Shown here: one piece after another, positions 16,769 through 25,590 of the stretch
Numbering within the stretch: position 1 is the stretch's first letter
Layout of the letters: each line of letters starts with the position of its first letter
From: a bacterium
GTDB taxonomy: Bacteria; Patescibacteriota; Patescibacteriia; SG8-24
Direction: 5' to 3'
DNA: 45,120 nt
Assembly (NCBI GenBank): GCA_021824285.1
Contig: JAKAKZ010000006.1
Span: forward strand, 1 to 45,120
Notes under the pieces: generated by a model
What the model was told of the DNA's origin: nothing
Seen by the model: only the letters and a program-made list of their open reading frames with translations
Database searches by the model: none
Made by a program: the position numbers and the translations under genes

Positions 16769-17712
16769 CCATCGGCGGGGGCACCGGGCAGTTCACCCTG
16801 CTTACGGGGCTGAAGAAATTCCCCGTGCGGCTGACGGCCGTGGTCTCGATGGCCGACGACGGCGGCTCGACCGGCGTGCTGCGCGACGAGCTCGGGGTGC
16901 TCCCCCCAGGGGACATCCGGCAGTGCCTCGTGGCGCTCGCCGAGGCCGACAGCGTGATGCGTGAGCTCTTCAGTTACCGGTTCGAGCAGGGCGGCATGCG
17001 CGGCCATAATTTCGGCAATCTCTTTCTGTCGGCGCTCGAGAAGCTCACCGGCAGTTTCGAAGAGGCGGTGCGCGTCTCCGGTTCGGTGCTCGCCACGCGG
17101 GGTACGGTGATTCCCGTGACTACGACGCCGATCAGCCTGGTCAACGACGCGGCGGAAGGCGGACGGGGCGAGAAGGCGGTCAATGACCGGCCCGTGCGCG
17201 ATCCGGCTGCCTTGCGGCTCGAACCGGCGGCCTTCGCCAACCCCCGGGCCGTGGAAGCCATCGAACAGGCCGACCTCATCGTCATCGGGCCGGGCAATCT
17301 CTACTGCAGCATCATCCCGAACCTGCTCGTGCGCGGCGTGGCCGAGGCCGTCCGCCGGTCGCCGGCCACGGTGGTCTACAACTGCAATCTGATGACTAAA
17401 GCCGGCCACACCGACGGTTTCGGCGTGGACGATTTCGTGCGCTCCATCGAGCGGCATATCGGTGAAGGACGGATCGATTTCGTGACCTTCAATGAGGCGG
17501 CACCCGACGCGGACCTCGTGGCCCGCTACGCGGAGGAGGGGACGCCGGTGCGCGCGCCGTCCGTTCCGGACCGGCGGCACTTGGCCGCGGACCTCTTGAG
17601 CCGTAGTGCGCCGGTCGAGCGGCCGGGCGATCCGCTGCGGCGGACGCTCATCCGTCATGACCCGGACGCCCTGGCCGCGCTCATCGTGCGCGAGTGCCTA
17701 AAGGGCGTTTGA
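16753..17712 (+). CDS. yvcK: YvcK/CofD-family protein (gluconeogenesis factor-like)
   Basis: [94 protein letters not shown]. Confidence 0.92.
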   Translation: [319 protein letters not shown]

Positions 17713-17796
17713 GACGCGGAGTGACGGAGTTGCGGAGGTTAGGAGCAATCGGCGTCGTCTCCTTCACCTCACCGCGACCTCGCCTCTTCTCCAACC

Positions 17797-18432
17797 ATGC
17801 TTATCATTCTCGACTTTGACTATACTCTTTTCGACACGGCGCGTTTCAAGGACGCGCTTGTCGCCGTGGTGGAGAAATGCGGGCCGACCCGCGAGGAGGT
17901 CCTGCGGAGCTATTCGGATGTGGTCAACCGGCCGGGTTGCGGCTACGACTACGATCCGGACCTGCAGCTGGAGCTTCTGGCGTCGCGCCTGACCTGTCCG
18001 CTCCACGAGGTGCGGGCAGCGCTCGACGCCGTGGCCGCACGGGCCGCAGCTTTCGTCTATCCTGGGGCGGCCGATTTTCTGGATGCCTTGCGCAGCCGCG
18101 GCCATCGGCTGGTTCTCCTGACGCTCGGCAACGATTCCTGGCAGCGGCTCAAGGTTCGGCATTCCGGTTTGGCGGAGCGTTTTGATACGTACGAGACCAC
18201 GTTACAGGACAAGGCGGCTGCGTTGCGACGGATCGCCGCCGCCGGCGAGGCCGTTGTCGTGAACGACAACGGTCGCGAAGTGGCGGCCATGCGGCGTTCC
18301 GTTCCTGGCTTGGCCTACATCATCAAACGCGGGCCAAAACCGCTGCCGGACGATCCCTCCATTCCGGTCTGTGACACCTACGGGGAAATTTTGGAGGTCA
18401 TTGACGGCTTGGCCGCGGCCCAGATGCGTTGA
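17797..18432 (+). CDS. HAD-superfamily hydrolase/phosphatase
   Basis: N-terminal LDFDYTLFDT (HAD motif I), LVLLTLGNDSWQ, VVNDNGREVAAM. Confidence 0.85.
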   Translation: MLIILDFDYTLFDTARFKDALVAVVEKCGPTREEVLRSYSDVVNRPGCGYDYDPDLQLELLASRLTCPLHEVRAALDAVAARAAAFVYPGAADFLDALRSRGHRLVLLTLGNDSWQRLKVRHSGLAERFDTYETTLQDKAAALRRIAAAGEAVVVNDNGREVAAMRRSVPGLAYIIKRGPKPLPDDPSIPVCDTYGEILEVIDGLAAAQMR

Positions 18433-18516
18433 GGCCGAGGGTGACTGTTGGGTTCCGTGCGCCAATCGGCTAATCTGGTATTATTGTGTCTGTTTTCCGG
18501 TCACCGATCGTTGCCC

Positions 18517-19803
18517 ATGCGCTTCATCACCGACCTCCACATCCATTCCCGTTATTCGCGTGCCTGCTCCAAGCATCTTTCGGCGCCCAACTTGGCGGCG
18601 TGGGCGGCGGCCAAAGGCATCGACATTTTGGGCACCGGTGATTTTACCCATCCGGCCTGGCGGGCCCACCTTGAGGAAAATCTCGAGCCGGCGGAGGACG
18701 GCCTGTTCCGTGTGCGGTCCGGCATCGCCGAAGGCCGAGCTGACGGTTACGTTCCGGCGCCGACGGCCGCGCAGTCGCGGCCGGTGCGTTTTCTGCTTTC
18801 CGGCGAGATTTCCTGCATCTACAAGAAGAACGGCCGGACGCGCCGTCTGCATCTGGTCGTCCTCGCACCGTCGTTTGCGGCCGCAGAACTTTTGGCCAAG
18901 CGTCTGGAAGGCGATGGGTTCAACCTGCGTTCGGACGGCCGGCCGATTCTCGGTCTCGACGCCAAGGAGCTGCTCCGTTATGCGCTTGAGGCGGATCCGG
19001 ATTTCCTGGTGATCCCGGCGCACGCCTGGACACCGTGGTATTCGGTGTTCGGTTCCGAGTCCGGCTTCGATTCGCTGGAGGAGTGCTTCGAGGAGCTGAC
19101 GCCGCAGATTCACGCCATCGAAACCGGCCTGTCGTCTGATCCGCCGATGAACTGGCGGCTGTCCGCTCTCGATTCGGTGATGCTTGTCTCTAATTCGGAC
19201 GCGCATGGCGTGCGTAATCTTGGCCGCGAGGCCAACGTTTTCGATTTCGCCGCGCCGAGTTACGGCGCATTAGCCGACACATTGCGACAGCGCGATCGGA
19301 AGCGGTTTCTTTACACCATCGAATTCTTTCCGGAAGAGGGGAAATACCACGTGGACGGCCATCGTGTCTGTGATTTTCGCTGCGAGCCGGAGCAGACCGA
19401 GAAGCTGAAAGGACTCTGTCCAAAGTGCGGCAAACCGCTGGTGCGCGGCGTGTTGGGGCGCGTGCACGCCCTCGCCGACCGCCCGATCGGCGCACGACCC
19501 AAGGCGGCGGTGCCGTTCCGGAGCCTCGTGCCGCTCGAGGAATTGATCGGCGGCGCGCTGCATGTCGGTCGCGCCTCCAAGAAGGTCTTCGCTTCCTATT
19601 CGCAGCTCTTGACCAGGGTCGGGCCGGAGTTCGACGTGCTGCTGGACGCTCCGCTCGAGGAGATCGCCGCGGCTTCGACGGAACGCATCGCCGAGGCGGT
19701 GGAACGGATGCGCGCCGGTCGGCTGGCCATCACGCCGGGCTATGACGGAGTTTTCGGCACCGTGCGGGTGTTCGAGGAAAAAAAACAGGTTCGCCCAAGG
19801 TAA
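18517..19803 (+). CDS. PHP-domain protein, endonuclease Q (EndoQ)-like
   Basis: MRFITDLHIHSRYSRACSKHLSAPNLAAWAAAKGIDILGTGDFTHPAW; FLVIPAHAWTPWYSVFGSESGFDSLEECF; SNSDAHGVRNLGREAN; Zn-ribbon-like CPKCGKPLVRGVLGRV. ATG at 18517 preferred over the ORF-track start. Confidence 0.8.
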   Translation: MRFITDLHIHSRYSRACSKHLSAPNLAAWAAAKGIDILGTGDFTHPAWRAHLEENLEPAEDGLFRVRSGIAEGRADGYVPAPTAAQSRPVRFLLSGEISCIYKKNGRTRRLHLVVLAPSFAAAELLAKRLEGDGFNLRSDGRPILGLDAKELLRYALEADPDFLVIPAHAWTPWYSVFGSESGFDSLEECFEELTPQIHAIETGLSSDPPMNWRLSALDSVMLVSNSDAHGVRNLGREANVFDFAAPSYGALADTLRQRDRKRFLYTIEFFPEEGKYHVDGHRVCDFRCEPEQTEKLKGLCPKCGKPLVRGVLGRVHALADRPIGARPKAAVPFRSLVPLEELIGGALHVGRASKKVFASYSQLLTRVGPEFDVLLDAPLEEIAAASTERIAEAVERMRAGRLAITPGYDGVFGTVRVFEEKKQVRPR

Positions 19804-19902
19804 ACTGGAAATGTGAACTCTGCCGCAGTTGACCCACGCGGTATCGTATGGCAGGCTCACTGAAGCACCTTTGAGCGGCGCGAGAATGCGCGGGAGTCGG
19901 TC

Positions 19903-20346
19903 ATGGCGCTTCGCGACGAAGCGGACTGGCAGGGCATTAGCTTCGTGAGCACCAACGTCGTCGGCAGCCTCCGCAAGAAGTCGCTGGTCGTGGACGGTTA
20001 CCAGTACGCCACCGAAGAGGAGGCGATGCTCGCCGAGATGCTGCTGCAGCAGGGGATTCAGTTCACGCCGAACGTTTCCTTCGGCATCGTCATGCCGACG
20101 CGCGGCGGGGCGACGGTCCCGTTCGTTCCGGACTTCATCTTCAACGGACGGGCCTACGTCTGGTCCGACAATGACGGCGAAATCCTGGTCCACGGTCTTG
20201 AGGCCAAGGGCAAGAAGGGAAAGACCCAGAAGGTCAGCCTCCTGTTCGCCCAGCGGCGGGTTCGCGTGCTGCTTTTGCGGAATCCGGTCATCCGTCGGTT
20301 CCACGATTCCGGCAATCCGTTGCCGCTCCGACCGTTCGTGCCATAG
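19903..20346 (+). CDS. Putative PD-(D/E)XK-fold nuclease, paralog A
   Basis: ATEEEAMLAEMLLQQGIQFTPN...VPFVPDFIFNGRAYVWSDNDGEILVHGLEAKGKKG...VRVLLLRN; PDF-x21-E-A-K; homologous along its length to 20510-21004. Confidence 0.7.
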   Translation: MALRDEADWQGISFVSTNVVGSLRKKSLVVDGYQYATEEEAMLAEMLLQQGIQFTPNVSFGIVMPTRGGATVPFVPDFIFNGRAYVWSDNDGEILVHGLEAKGKKGKTQKVSLLFAQRRVRVLLLRNPVIRRFHDSGNPLPLRPFVP

Positions 20347-20509
20347 CGCTCCTACTTGGGGGCGTTTTTTCTTTGGCCGCCGCGCGGCCGCTCACCAGCC
20401 GCCGGAATGCCGCCAGATAGAAAGGGCCGCCTTGACCGCTGCCGCCGCGCATGTCAGGCTCGGATCGTTCTTTCCATCGGCCTCGGTGAGGTCGGATCGG
20501 AGCTGTCTC

Positions 20510-21004
20510 ATGTCGCTTAGCGACCAGGCAGATTGGGACGGGATTCAGATGGAATCCGCGGCTGTCGGCGCGAGGACGCGCCGGCGCCGGTGGCGCATCG
20601 ACGGAGTGCAGTACGTCTCCGAAGGCGAAGCGCTGTTGGCCCGACTGCTCATATTCATGGACATACCCTTCACGCCCGACGTGCCCATCCTGCTTAGACG
20701 GGAAGACGGACGAGCACCCTCGATACTGTACGTCCCGGATTTCATCCTGGATCGGGCCGCCTACATCTGGAGCTGGCCCAACGGTCGTCGGGAGGTCATC
20801 CACGGGCTGGAGGTCAAGGGTTCGACCAGGCCTCTTCCCGGAGTTGGGCGGCCGGTCAAGAAGTCCTATCGGCGCACGTTGGGCAAGATCATCCGCCTGC
20901 GTCAGGAGCGCAACATCAACGTGCTCCTGCTCACGGACCGCGAAGTCAGGCGCTACTTCCGTCACGGCCGCTTGCCGTTGCGCCCCCTGCCCGAGGCCCG
21001 GTGA
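20510..21004 (+). CDS. Putative PD-(D/E)XK-fold nuclease, paralog B
   Basis: ATG 20510 with GGAG site; VSEGEALLARLLIFMDIPFTPD...ILYVPDFILDRAAYIWSWPNGRREVIHGLEVKGSTR...INVLLLTDREVRR; PDF...E-V-K; paralogous to 19903-20346. Track start 20171 lies inside paralog A. Confidence 0.7.
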   Translation: MSLSDQADWDGIQMESAAVGARTRRRRWRIDGVQYVSEGEALLARLLIFMDIPFTPDVPILLRREDGRAPSILYVPDFILDRAAYIWSWPNGRREVIHGLEVKGSTRPLPGVGRPVKKSYRRTLGKIIRLRQERNINVLLLTDREVRRYFRHGRLPLRPLPEAR

Positions 21005-21022
21005 CGCTGCAGACATACGTCG

Positions 21023-21049
21023 AAACCCCGCCGTCGCCGGCGGGGTTTT
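21023..21049 (+). terminator. Intrinsic terminator after paralog B
   Basis: aaaccccgccg-tcgc-cggcggggttt, 11-bp stem followed by T. Confidence 0.85.
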
Positions 21050-21071
21050 CCATATTGTGCCGCAATAGAAA

Positions 21072-21096
21072 CGCCCCCGCGGAATCCGCGGGGGCG
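21072..21096 (-). terminator. Terminator hairpin for the minus-strand receiver gene
   Basis: Perfect 11-bp stem cgcccccgcgg-aat-ccgcgggggcg. Confidence 0.7.
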
Positions 21097-21117
21097 CAAG
21101 TCTTTCGGGGTCCGGAT

Positions 21118-21489
21118 TCAGCCGGTAAGGTGCTTCCGGATCGTGGACACGAGGTGGTCGATGTCGAAGGGCTTCTTGATGACCTCGTTGATGTCCCGCA
21201 GGTTCTCGGAACCGTCGAACGCCTTGCCGGTCATCAGCACGATCGGCTTCTTGAAGCCGTGGTCGCGCAGCCGCAGGGCCAGGCCGATGCCGTCGAGGGC
21301 GTCGGGCGGCATCTGCAGGTCGGTGAGCACCAGGTCGGGTTCGAAACCACCGTGCGCGACGAGGTGCAGGGCGGCGGTCGGCCCATCGGCCGTGCAGACC
21401 GTCACGTCGGTCAGGGACATCTTCAGCACGCGCTCGATGACGAGGCGCAACGAGTGCTCGTCGTCGACGACGAGGATGTTCAAAGCCAT
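21118..21489 (-). CDS. Single-domain response regulator (CheY-like receiver)
   Basis: ILVVDDEHSLRLVIERVL; phosphoacceptor region PDLVLTDLQMP; PIVLMTGKAFDG; INEVIKKPFDIDHLV; no output domain. Confidence 0.93.
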   Translation of the reverse strand: MALNILVVDDEHSLRLVIERVLKMSLTDVTVCTADGPTAALHLVAHGGFEPDLVLTDLQMPPDALDGIGLALRLRDHGFKKPIVLMTGKAFDGSENLRDINEVIKKPFDIDHLVSTIRKHLTG

Positions 21490-21593
21490 GTGTTTCCTTT
21501 CTGAAAGAGCCAGTTTTCTGTATCATTCCGAAGAAGGACGGGCCAACTACGGAACAAGGCAGATTAGCATTTTTTCGGCCGCCTGTCAATCCT

Positions 21594-24500
21594 GTGCCGC
21601 CCAAATCCAAGTCAGCCGCCGAGCCGAATAAGGCGCAAAACGCCGCCGAGGCGGAAAACCCGCTATTCGCTGGCCTCAATGAGGCACAGCACCGCGCGGT
21701 CCTGCATGGGCAGGGGCCGCTCTTGATCGTTGCCGGAGCCGGCACAGGCAAGACCACGGTCATCACGCGCCGCATCGCCTGGCTCATCACGAGCGGCCGG
21801 GCCAAATCCGACGAGATTCTGGCGCTTACTTTCACCGATAAGGCGGCCGGTGAAATGACTGAACGCGTGGAAACGCTGCTGCCGCTCGGTTACGTGGACC
21901 TGTGGGTCTCGACTTTCCACGCTTTCTGCCAGCGTCTCCTCGCCGAGCACGCGCTCGACATCGGCCTGCCCACGGAGTTCCGGCTGCTGGGGGGTACGGA
22001 TGCGTATCTGCTGGTCCGTAAGAATTTCGACCGGTTCGCGCTCGACTATTATCGGCCGCTCGGCAATCCGACCAAATTCGTGCACGCGCTCCTGCAGCAC
22101 TTCAGCCGCGCCAAAGACGAGGCGGTCTCGCCGGAGGAGTATCTGGCGCACGCCAAAGAGGCGGCGCTCGACAAGGACCAGGCCCAGGCGGCGGAGGAAT
22201 CGAGTCGCCTCACCGAACTGGCGAACGCATATCATGCCTATCAGCGCCTGCTCTTGGACGAGGGAGTGCTTGACCTCGGTGACCTGCTCGTCGCCGTGCT
22301 GCGGCTTTTGCGCACACGGCCGCGCATCCTGGAAAAATACCGCAAGCAATTCAAGTACGTGGTGGTGGACGAGTTCCAGGACACCAATTGGGCGCAGTAC
22401 GAGCTGCTCAAGCTGCTCGTCCCGCCGGACGGCAATCTGGTCGTGGTGGGCGACGACGACCAATCCATCTACAAGTTCCGCGGCGCCTCGGTGGCCAATA
22501 TCCTGCAGTTCAAGAACGACTTCCCGACGGCCCGCGAGATCGTGCTGACGCGCAACTACCGTTCGCGCCAGAACATCCTCGACCTCTCCTATGCCTTCAT
22601 CCAGCGCAACAACCCGAACCGCCTGGAGGCGAAGCTTGCGGCCGCGGGCGGCGGCGCGGCGGTCATCTCGAAGCGCCTCGTGGCCGAGAACGGCGGGACG
22701 GGGGAGATCAAGCACCTGCATTTCATGACGCTGGAGCAGGAGGCTAGAGGCGTTGCCGACAAGATCGAAGAACTGAAGGCGGCGGCCAAGGATCGTAATT
22801 GGAGCGATTTTTGCGTCTTGGTGCGCTCCAATTCAGGAGCCGACGATTTCAGCCGCGAGTTTCAGCGGCGCGGCATCCCGTTTCAGTTTCTGGCGCTTAA
22901 GGGACTGTACGCCAAGCCGGTGGTCATGGATTGCCTGGCCTGGTTCCGCCTGCTTGATGATCGCCACGAGAGCAGCGCCATGTACCGCCTGCTGTCTTCG
23001 CCGCCATATCGCATCGAGGGAAGCGACCTTGTCGCCCTGGCGCATGAGGCGGCCAAGAAAGCCGAATCCATCTACGAAGTGTCGCGGCGGCACGCTGTCT
23101 TACCGGGGCTTTCCGCCGCCACCCGCGGCCAGCTCGACCGCCTGTTGGCGCAGGTCGAGGCACACACGCAGCTGGCCCGCGACCGAAGCGTCAGCGAGCT
23201 CCTCGTGAAGTTTCTCTATGACTCTGGCTACATGGAGGAATTCACCCACGACGATTCGCAGGATGCGCGCGAGCAGGTTTCGTACCTGAAACAGCTCCTG
23301 GAGCGCATCCGCCGCTTCGAGCTCGGCCACGAGGAACCGACCCTGCGTCACTTCATGGAGGAGTTTGCCCTGGAGCGAGAATCAGGCGAGGAAGGCGGGC
23401 TGTCTTTCGACGCCGAATCCGGTCCGGACATGGTGCGCATCATGACCGTACATGCGGCCAAAGGTCTGGAGTTCCCGTTCGTCTTCGTGGTCAACATGGT
23501 GGACAAGCGGTTTCCGACCGTGGCGCGGGGCGGCGGCATCGACTTGCCGGACGCGTTGACCAAGGAGATCGTGCCGGAGGGGGACGTGCATCTCGAGGAG
23601 GAACGCCGGCTGATGTACGTGGCCATGACCCGCGCCAAGGAGGGGCTTTACTTCACTTCCGCCGACGATTACGGCGGCAAGACCAAGAAGAAGCTGTCGC
23701 GCTTCATCCTGGAGCTGGGCTTCGAGAAGCCGGCGGGAGCGGTCGCGCCGGAAGTGGCACTCGCGCCGCTCGCTGCCGCGCCGGTCGCCAAGCGTCCGGA
23801 CTACGAACTGCCGCCCTACGTCAGCTTCACTCAGCTCGCGGCCTACGACAAATGCCCGTTGCAGTACAAGTTCGCCCACGTCATCCGCATCCCGGTCTTC
23901 GGCAAGCCGCAGTTGAGCTTCGGCAAGACCATCCACGCCACATTGGAAAAATTTCTCAAGGAGCTGTCCCAGCGCCGCGCCGCGGCGCAGGGTTCGCTCT
24001 TCGGCGGGCCGGAGGCCGCGCCGGCCGGCGCCGGTCAGCTGCCGGTCTCGCGCGACGAGCTCCTGGAGATGTATGCCGCCGCCTGGCAGGACGATTGGTA
24101 TCCCGACAAGCCGACCAAGGAGTCCTACCGCAAGAAGGGCCGCGAACTTCTCGAACGGTTTTACGCGCAGGCCGAGCAGGAACGGCCCGACCCGCTTTAT
24201 CTGGAAAAGGATTTCACGCTGAAAGTCGGTGCGCATTCCATCCGCGGCAAGATTGACCGTATCGACCGGCTGCCGGACGGTCCGGACAAGGACCAGGTCG
24301 AGATCCTGGACTACAAGACCGGCACGCCCAAGGAGGATGGCGAGCTGCGGCCCGAAGACAAGCGGCAGCTGCTCCTGTACCAGGCGGCGGTCGCCCGCCT
24401 GTTCGGCCTCAAGCCGGTGCGATTGACCTATCATTACCTGGAAGACGGTTCTCGGGTAAGCTTCTTGGGTACGGACAAGGATCTCACCAAATTCGATCAG

Positions 24501-24608
24501 GAGCTGGAGGACCAGATCGGGCGCATTAAAGGAGGGGATTTCGCCCCCAAGCCCGGGATGCACTGCCGGTTCTGCGATTTCGCCAATATTTGCGAATTCC
24601 GCGAATAG
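21594..24608 (+). CDS. UvrD/REP (AddA-like) helicase with C-terminal RecB/PD-(D/E)XK nuclease domain
   Basis: NEAQHRAVLHGQGPLLIVAGAGTGKTTVITRRIAWLI; VVDEFQDTNWAQYELLKLL; VVGDDDQSIYKFRGA; MTVHAAKGLEFPFVFVVNM; C-terminal YDKCPLQYKFA...EILDYKTGTP...CRFCDFANIC. Starts with GTG. Confidence 0.95.
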   Translation: MPPKSKSAAEPNKAQNAAEAENPLFAGLNEAQHRAVLHGQGPLLIVAGAGTGKTTVITRRIAWLITSGRAKSDEILALTFTDKAAGEMTERVETLLPLGYVDLWVSTFHAFCQRLLAEHALDIGLPTEFRLLGGTDAYLLVRKNFDRFALDYYRPLGNPTKFVHALLQHFSRAKDEAVSPEEYLAHAKEAALDKDQAQAAEESSRLTELANAYHAYQRLLLDEGVLDLGDLLVAVLRLLRTRPRILEKYRKQFKYVVVDEFQDTNWAQYELLKLLVPPDGNLVVVGDDDQSIYKFRGASVANILQFKNDFPTAREIVLTRNYRSRQNILDLSYAFIQRNNPNRLEAKLAAAGGGAAVISKRLVAENGGTGEIKHLHFMTLEQEARGVADKIEELKAAAKDRNWSDFCVLVRSNSGADDFSREFQRRGIPFQFLALKGLYAKPVVMDCLAWFRLLDDRHESSAMYRLLSSPPYRIEGSDLVALAHEAAKKAESIYEVSRRHAVLPGLSAATRGQLDRLLAQVEAHTQLARDRSVSELLVKFLYDSGYMEEFTHDDSQDAREQVSYLKQLLERIRRFELGHEEPTLRHFMEEFALERESGEEGGLSFDAESGPDMVRIMTVHAAKGLEFPFVFVVNMVDKRFPTVARGGGIDLPDALTKEIVPEGDVHLEEERRLMYVAMTRAKEGLYFTSADDYGGKTKKKLSRFILELGFEKPAGAVAPEVALAPLAAAPVAKRPDYELPPYVSFTQLAAYDKCPLQYKFAHVIRIPVFGKPQLSFGKTIHATLEKFLKELSQRRAAAQGSLFGGPEAAPAGAGQLPVSRDELLEMYAAAWQDDWYPDKPTKESYRKKGRELLERFYAQAEQERPDPLYLEKDFTLKVGAHSIRGKIDRIDRLPDGPDKDQVEILDYKTGTPKEDGELRPEDKRQLLLYQAAVARLFGLKPVRLTYHYLEDGSRVSFLGTDKDLTKFDQELEDQIGRIKGGDFAPKPGMHCRFCDFANICEFRE

Positions 24609-24613
24609 CCCCT

Positions 24614-24895
24614 ATGCAGCCGATTTGCGAACTTCTGCCCAAGACCGTGAAAAAGGATGATGTGGAGCGGCATGTCCGCGGCGCCTTGGTGTCGCGGGCC
24701 GCGGCGGAAGCCCTGGGCTCCATCCTGCTCATGCCCGGCGCATTCCGTCCTCGCTCGTTTCGGGACGGCGTGCTGACCCTGGCTTGCCGCCGACCGCTTC
24801 TGGGCAAGGTCATCAGCGATCGCCAGGCGGAGCTGGTTACGGCCGTGAACCGGCGGCTTGGATTTCCGGCGGTCCGAAGGATAAGGACTTATTGA
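24614..24895 (+). CDS. DUF721/DciA-like protein
   Basis: MQPICELLPKTVKKDD...FRPRSFRDGVLTLACRRPLLGKVISDRQAELVTAVNRRLGFPAVRRIRTY, pattern of DUF721 proteins. Confidence 0.7.
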   Translation: MQPICELLPKTVKKDDVERHVRGALVSRAAAEALGSILLMPGAFRPRSFRDGVLTLACRRPLLGKVISDRQAELVTAVNRRLGFPAVRRIRTY

Positions 24896-24939
24896 GATAA
24901 GCCGTAAGCCCAAAGCGCTAAGCTCCGAGCTTTCACCAA

Positions 24940-25374
24940 ATGACTCTCCGTCAATATCTCACCATGATGAGCGCCGGGACGGCCGCGGCCTGGGCCGCGA
25001 TCGCCGTCATCGTCACGCAGGTCGATCCGGCGGATGCGCCGGCACCGGTCGTCGTCATCCTGTACTTGGCGTTCCTGGTCGCGCTGACCGGTACCTTCGC
25101 GGTGCTGGGCTTTCTTGCCAGGATTTTCGTTTTGCGGAAGACTTTCCGGCTGTCGCATCAGGTCATGGTCTCGTTCCGGCAGGCCGCGCTGCTCGCCGTT
25201 GTCGCGGTACTCGCCCTGTTCCTGGAGAGCCGCGCCCTGCTCAACTGGTGGAACGGGATGCTTCTTGCTCTCATGGTGACGGCCGCTGAATTTTTTTTCA
25301 TCTCCGCCACTTCCCGCAGCGCGCGGAGCCCCTCGCGCGCGCGTCCGGTTGACCGCGACATGGACCTGCATTAG
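24940..25374 (+). CDS. Hypothetical integral membrane protein
   Basis: Several hydrophobic segments (AAWAAIAVIVTQV, VVVILYLAFLVALTGTFAVLGFLARIF, AALLAVVAVLALFL, GMLLALMVTAAEFFF); Arg/Ser-rich tail. Confidence 0.7.
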   Translation: MTLRQYLTMMSAGTAAAWAAIAVIVTQVDPADAPAPVVVILYLAFLVALTGTFAVLGFLARIFVLRKTFRLSHQVMVSFRQAALLAVVAVLALFLESRALLNWWNGMLLALMVTAAEFFFISATSRSARSPSRARPVDRDMDLH

Positions 25375-25518
25375 GCTGACGCCGCAAAGCAGTATCTCGT
25401 TGCCCAGTACCTGCGACAGCGAAGCGGCGGCTGCGGTCTTCCGCACGTTTAAACTTTGCCGCCCGCAGCTCCAGACTGGCCTTAAGCGTCGGTATTTTTT
25501 TGGCTTTACCCAGCAGAC

Positions 25519-25547
25519 TTGCGCCATAAAGACGTCATGGTTATACT
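25519..25547 (+). promoter_or_regulatory. Possible promoter upstream of mreB
   Basis: TTGCGC (25519-25524), 17-nt spacer, TATACT (25542-25547). Confidence 0.4.
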
Positions 25548-25590
25548 GCCACCGTCAGCGCATCTCCTTAATGCGCGTTGAACAAAAGAG

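Noticed and set aside
20288-21835. 515-aa minus-strand ORF spanning several genes
   Set aside because: Runs antisense to nuclease paralog B and the UvrD start and overlaps the receiver gene in another frame; composition not protein-like.
23382-24563. 393-aa minus-strand ORF
   Set aside because: Antisense shadow of the UvrD-like helicase gene.
25375-25590. Possible tRNA or structured ncRNA before mreB
   Set aside because: Some GC-rich complementary segments are present, but no cloverleaf, CCA end or known ncRNA signature could be supported by eye.
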